Origin: Candidatus Poseidoniales archaeon
Lineage (GTDB): Archaea; Thermoplasmatota; Poseidoniia; Poseidoniales; Thalassarchaeaceae
DNA: 6,810 nucleotides
Assembly (NCBI GenBank): GCA_022447885.1
Contig: JAKUTA010000064.1
Location: 1 to 6,810 of the forward strand
Reading direction: 5' to 3'
In this document: positions 6,503-6,810 of the stretch, piece by piece
Position numbering within the stretch: the stretch's first letter is position 1
Layout of the letters: every line of letters begins with the position of its first letter
Notes under the pieces: model-generated
Databases searched by the model: none
What the model was told of the DNA's origin: nothing
What the model saw: the letters and a program-made list of their open reading frames with translations, nothing else
Translations under genes and position numbers: made by a program

Positions 6503-6810
6503 TGGGCCAATCGCTCCTCGTGCTCCTCTTGCAAGGGGCATCATCTGACCTTCACCGAGGGCAACCGTATTGAATCGGCTGTCATGTGTTGCACCTGCCC
6601 TAGGCAGGTGAATCAGGTGAGTGGGGTGAAGCGTTCCTCGTATCGCCGTCCTGTCACCGCGGAGGGCATCAAGGCGATCGAGTCGGGGGAACTGACCTGG
6701 CTCGACCAGGAGATGTACAAGAACCTGAACACCGGGTTGCTGGAGCAGTATCTCGAGGAGAAGAACCTCGCAGAGGCGTTCGAGGTCTCCCATTGGTCGC
6801 TATGGAAGGT
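6502..6810 (+). CDS. Zinc-ribbon plus probable helix-turn-helix protein, frame-broken at its start, 3' end outside window
   Basis: The aIF5A frame continues open after its TGA to the window end. From 6521 it encodes C-S-S-C (Cys codons at 6521 and 6530) and, 18 residues on, C-C-T-C (6587, 6590, 6596): a textbook CxxC-x18-CxxC zinc ribbon. This frame has no usual start before the ATG at 6584, which would cut off the first knuckle. The ATG at 6502 overlaps the aIF5A stop but is in another frame and ends at 6573. Dropping one G of the GGG at 6504-6506 makes it read M-A-N-R-S-S-C-S-S-C in the zinc-ribbon frame. After the ribbon come a basic linker (VKRSSYRR) and a charged helical stretch with an HTH-like turn (LAEAFEVSHWSLWK, codons about 6767-6808). 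I do not recognise the family; a DNA- or RNA-binding regulator is an inference. A conservative gene model would start at 6584. Confidence 0.6.

Noticed and set aside
6499..6548. C/D box small RNA (CTGATGG at 6499 and CTGA at 6545)
   Set aside because: The first box is a poor match to RTGATGA and overlaps the aIF5A stop; internal C'/D' boxes are not evident, and the region reads as coding for a zinc ribbon.
6502..6573. 23-codon ORF from the ATG at 6502 as a leader peptide
   Set aside because: Its Leu-rich sequence has no leader-peptide feature, and the overlapping frame encodes a perfect zinc ribbon, so a frame error is the simpler reading.
6302..6793. Minus-strand open frame of 163 codons over the end of aIF5A and the zinc-ribbon gene
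   Set aside because: It covers the conserved C-terminal half of aIF5A and the CxxC ribbon in antisense, with no recognisable domain of its own.

Overview
The window most likely comes from a planktonic marine archaeon of the Marine Group II/III euryarchaeote type (Candidatus Poseidoniia and relatives). Three things point there. It has a hypusine-type aIF5A, which bacteria lack. It has a giant secreted protein built from Asp/Gly-rich thrombospondin type 3 (TSP3) repeats with the recurring PTQW...DGDGYGDN phrase, a style I associate with this group. It also has a stand-alone 3-hydroxyacyl-CoA dehydrogenase. No rRNA or other phylogenetic marker beyond aIF5A is present, so the order-level placement is inference. 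All genes lie on the + strand with short gaps (about 57-58 nt) or a stop/start overlap.

Positions 1-1110 hold the C-terminal part of a surface protein: Ig-like beta-sandwich segments, one membrane span, and a very acidic cytoplasmic tail. Positions 1168-5148 hold a complete 1326-residue surface protein: signal peptide, short TSP3 segment, seven-bladed WD40-like propeller, an unrecognised six-cysteine domain, about fifteen calcium-binding DxDxDG motifs in a long TSP3 array, a membrane anchor, and an acidic tail ending in a tryptophan-rich motif. The two proteins share the same topology and sit in tandem. They may be two parts of one cell-surface apparatus, but nothing here proves that.

Positions 5206-6057 encode an intact NAD-dependent 3-hydroxyacyl-CoA (3-hydroxybutyryl-CoA) dehydrogenase, presumably of fatty-acid beta-oxidation. 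Positions 6116-6502 encode translation factor aIF5A with its hypusine lysine. From the aIF5A stop to the window edge runs a partial gene for a small zinc-ribbon plus probable helix-turn-helix protein. Its natural start appears to be broken by a one-base frame problem in a GGG run. This is the most checkable oddity in the window.

I see no tRNA, rRNA, CRISPR array, transposon, integrase or phage gene. No gap longer than 300 bases lacks a gene. The most distinctive content is the propeller/unknown-domain/TSP3 surface protein and its neighbour; I do not see a convincing new defence or mobile system.
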